Positions 4,722 through 5,782 of a DNA stretch of 5,782 nucleotides are shown piece by piece. Source of the DNA: Candidatus Nomurabacteria bacterium (lineage in GTDB: Bacteria > Patescibacteriota > Minisyncoccia > Phycocordibacterales > UBA9973); NCBI GenBank assembly GCA_020846955.1, contig JADLCZ010000042.1, positions 1-5,782 of the forward strand, given 5' to 3'. Made by a program: the position numbers and the translations under genes. The number at the start of each line of letters is the position of its first letter. Position 1 is the first letter of the stretch. The notes below the pieces were generated by a model, which worked only from the letters and a program-made list of their open reading frames with translations, did not search any database and was not told the DNA's origin.

Positions 4722-5782
4722 ATGAAGAGCAAAAGTATTGATAAAATTTTCTTTGGGCTTATTGTTACGCTTGTAATCTTCGGTATTGTTATGTTTACTT
4801 CGGCATCTATGGGCATCTTGGCCAAGAATCCTGCCAAATTCTATGATGTTATTTTCAATCAATTCCTATTTGGGTTACTTGGTGGCGGTATTGCTATGTA
4901 TTGTGCTTACCGTATCCCATATAAATTCTGGAGAACATACTCATTAACAATATTTATAGTATCAATACTTATTACGGCATCTGTATTTATACCCGGTATT
5001 GGATTTGCTCATGGTGGGGCACGACGATGGATTAATATATTTGGAATCTCATTTCAACCAGTTGAATTCTTGAAAATTGCTTTTGTAATATATTTCGCAG
5101 CATGGTTGTCCTGGATAAAGATAAAAGTGCGTGATCTTAAGTTCAGCGTCATACCTTTGATAGTGCTTCTTGCTATTATTGCAGGAGTACTTCTGAAACA
5201 ACCGGATACAAAAAGTGTAATCCTAATTGCTGTTACAGCTATGATCATGCTTTTTATATCGGGCATGCCATGGAAATATATATTTGGAATTTTTATTGTT
5301 TGTATTCTTGGATTTGGTCTGCTTGTATCCTTTACCCCTTATTTAAGAAATAGAGTTGATACATTCCTACACCCAAGTCGCAACCAAAGTACATCTTCGT
5401 ACCAATTACAACAATCATTAATTGCTATTGGATCTGGTGGAATATTTGGTAGGGGATTAGGTCAGAGTATACAGAAATATAGCTATTTACCAGAGCCACA
5501 AGGTGACTCAATCTTTGCTGTTATTGGTGAGGAGACTGGCTTTATTGGCGCTGTTGCAATTATTATTTTATTTATTATTTTTGCCTTTCGTGGATTTAAA
5601 ATTAGTTATTATGCACCTGATTCATTCTCTAAATTACTCATTATTGGATTTATAACTATTACACTAGCTCAAGCCTTTATGAACATAGCCTCAATTATAG
5701 GAGTCTTTCCACTAACGGGTGTACCACTACCATTCATAAGTCACGGTGGTACTTCGCTACTCATAACGCTGGGCGCAATGGG
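4722..5782 (+). CDS. ftsW: SEDS-family peptidoglycan glycosyltransferase, FtsW-like (3' partial)
   Basis: Open from ATG 4722 to the right edge without a stop, giving 353 complete codons. SEDS proteins polymerise lipid II into glycan strands in the inner membrane, FtsW at the septum and RodA along the wall. The N-terminus has the usual first helix ending in FTSAS (25-29). GGARRWI (98-104) and FQPVEFLKIAF (111-121) match the family's 'GGARRWI ... QPSEFxKL'. KQPD (159-162) is the conserved loop. SYQLQQSLIAIGSGGIFGRG (226-245) leads into LPEPQGDSIFAVIGEETG (256-273), where D262 aligns with the catalytic SEDS aspartate. GVPLPFISHGGTSLL (333-347) is the late signature, with SHGGT for the usual SYGGS/T. 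'AVIGEE' and the mraY neighbour favour FtsW over RodA. It starts 6 bp after mraY with no Shine-Dalgarno sequence, so coupling to mraY is likely. Roughly the last 20-40 residues should be missing. Confidence 0.9.
   Translation, partial: MKSKSIDKIFFGLIVTLVIFGIVMFTSASMGILAKNPAKFYDVIFNQFLFGLLGGGIAMYCAYRIPYKFWRTYSLTIFIVSILITASVFIPGIGFAHGGARRWINIFGISFQPVEFLKIAFVIYFAAWLSWIKIKVRDLKFSVIPLIVLLAIIAGVLLKQPDTKSVILIAVTAMIMLFISGMPWKYIFGIFIVCILGFGLLVSFTPYLRNRVDTFLHPSRNQSTSSYQLQQSLIAIGSGGIFGRGLGQSIQKYSYLPEPQGDSIFAVIGEETGFIGAVAIIILFIIFAFRGFKISYYAPDSFSKLLIIGFITITLAQAFMNIASIIGVFPLTGVPLPFISHGGTSLLITLGAM

Noticed and set aside
4655..5266. Minus-strand frames across the mraY/ftsW junction and within ftsW (4655-4837, 5054-5266)
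   Set aside because: They are antisense to the ftsW frame, which has clear SEDS signatures. Nothing suggests separate genes.

Overview
The window is a compact, AT-rich, all plus-strand stretch of a bacterial chromosome. It carries seven recognisable genes and one unrecognised small membrane-protein gene. No rRNA, tRNA, CRISPR array, transposase or phage gene is visible. Several features suggest a Patescibacteria/CPR bacterium, probably of the Parcubacteria type. The bacterial-type AspRS lacks its GAD insertion domain, MraY carries MGETG where MGDxG is usual, the ScpB, MraY and FtsW sequences resemble what I recall of that group, and the genes are tightly packed. This assignment rests on recognition, not on a database search.

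Layout: (1) 1-245 is the C-terminal end of tryptophanyl-tRNA synthetase. Its stop overlaps the start of a 70-residue two-helix membrane protein (242-454) in an ATGA junction. (2) 455-510 is the longest intergenic gap. It holds a candidate extended -10 promoter placed so that the aspS mRNA would be leaderless or nearly so, plus a small imperfect palindrome. (3) 511-2298 holds aspS and, 3 bp later, a HIT-family nucleotide hydrolase. (4) 2300-3676 holds scpA and scpB, the two non-SMC subunits of bacterial condensin. Between them is an unusual CTAG-rich cluster of repeats that could form alternative hairpins. (5) 3660-5782 holds mraY, overlapping scpB by 17 bp, and an ftsW/rodA-type SEDS gene that runs off the right edge. 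Together these are a fragment of a division and cell-wall cluster.

The genes combine translation (TrpRS, AspRS), nucleotide clean-up (HIT), chromosome compaction (ScpAB) and peptidoglycan synthesis (MraY makes lipid I; the SEDS protein polymerises lipid II). Spacing from aspS onward is -17 to +39 bp with no terminator seen, so aspS to ftsW could be one transcript. Starts at 242, 2300 and 3660 have a Shine-Dalgarno-like element. Starts at 511, 1906, 3131 and 4722 have none that is convincing.

The points most worth a second look are the GAD-less AspRS, the Asp-to-Glu change at a MraY catalytic position, the small membrane protein coupled to trpS, the leaderless-type aspS promoter and the CTAG repeat cluster. 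I found no clear evidence of an undescribed multi-gene system here.
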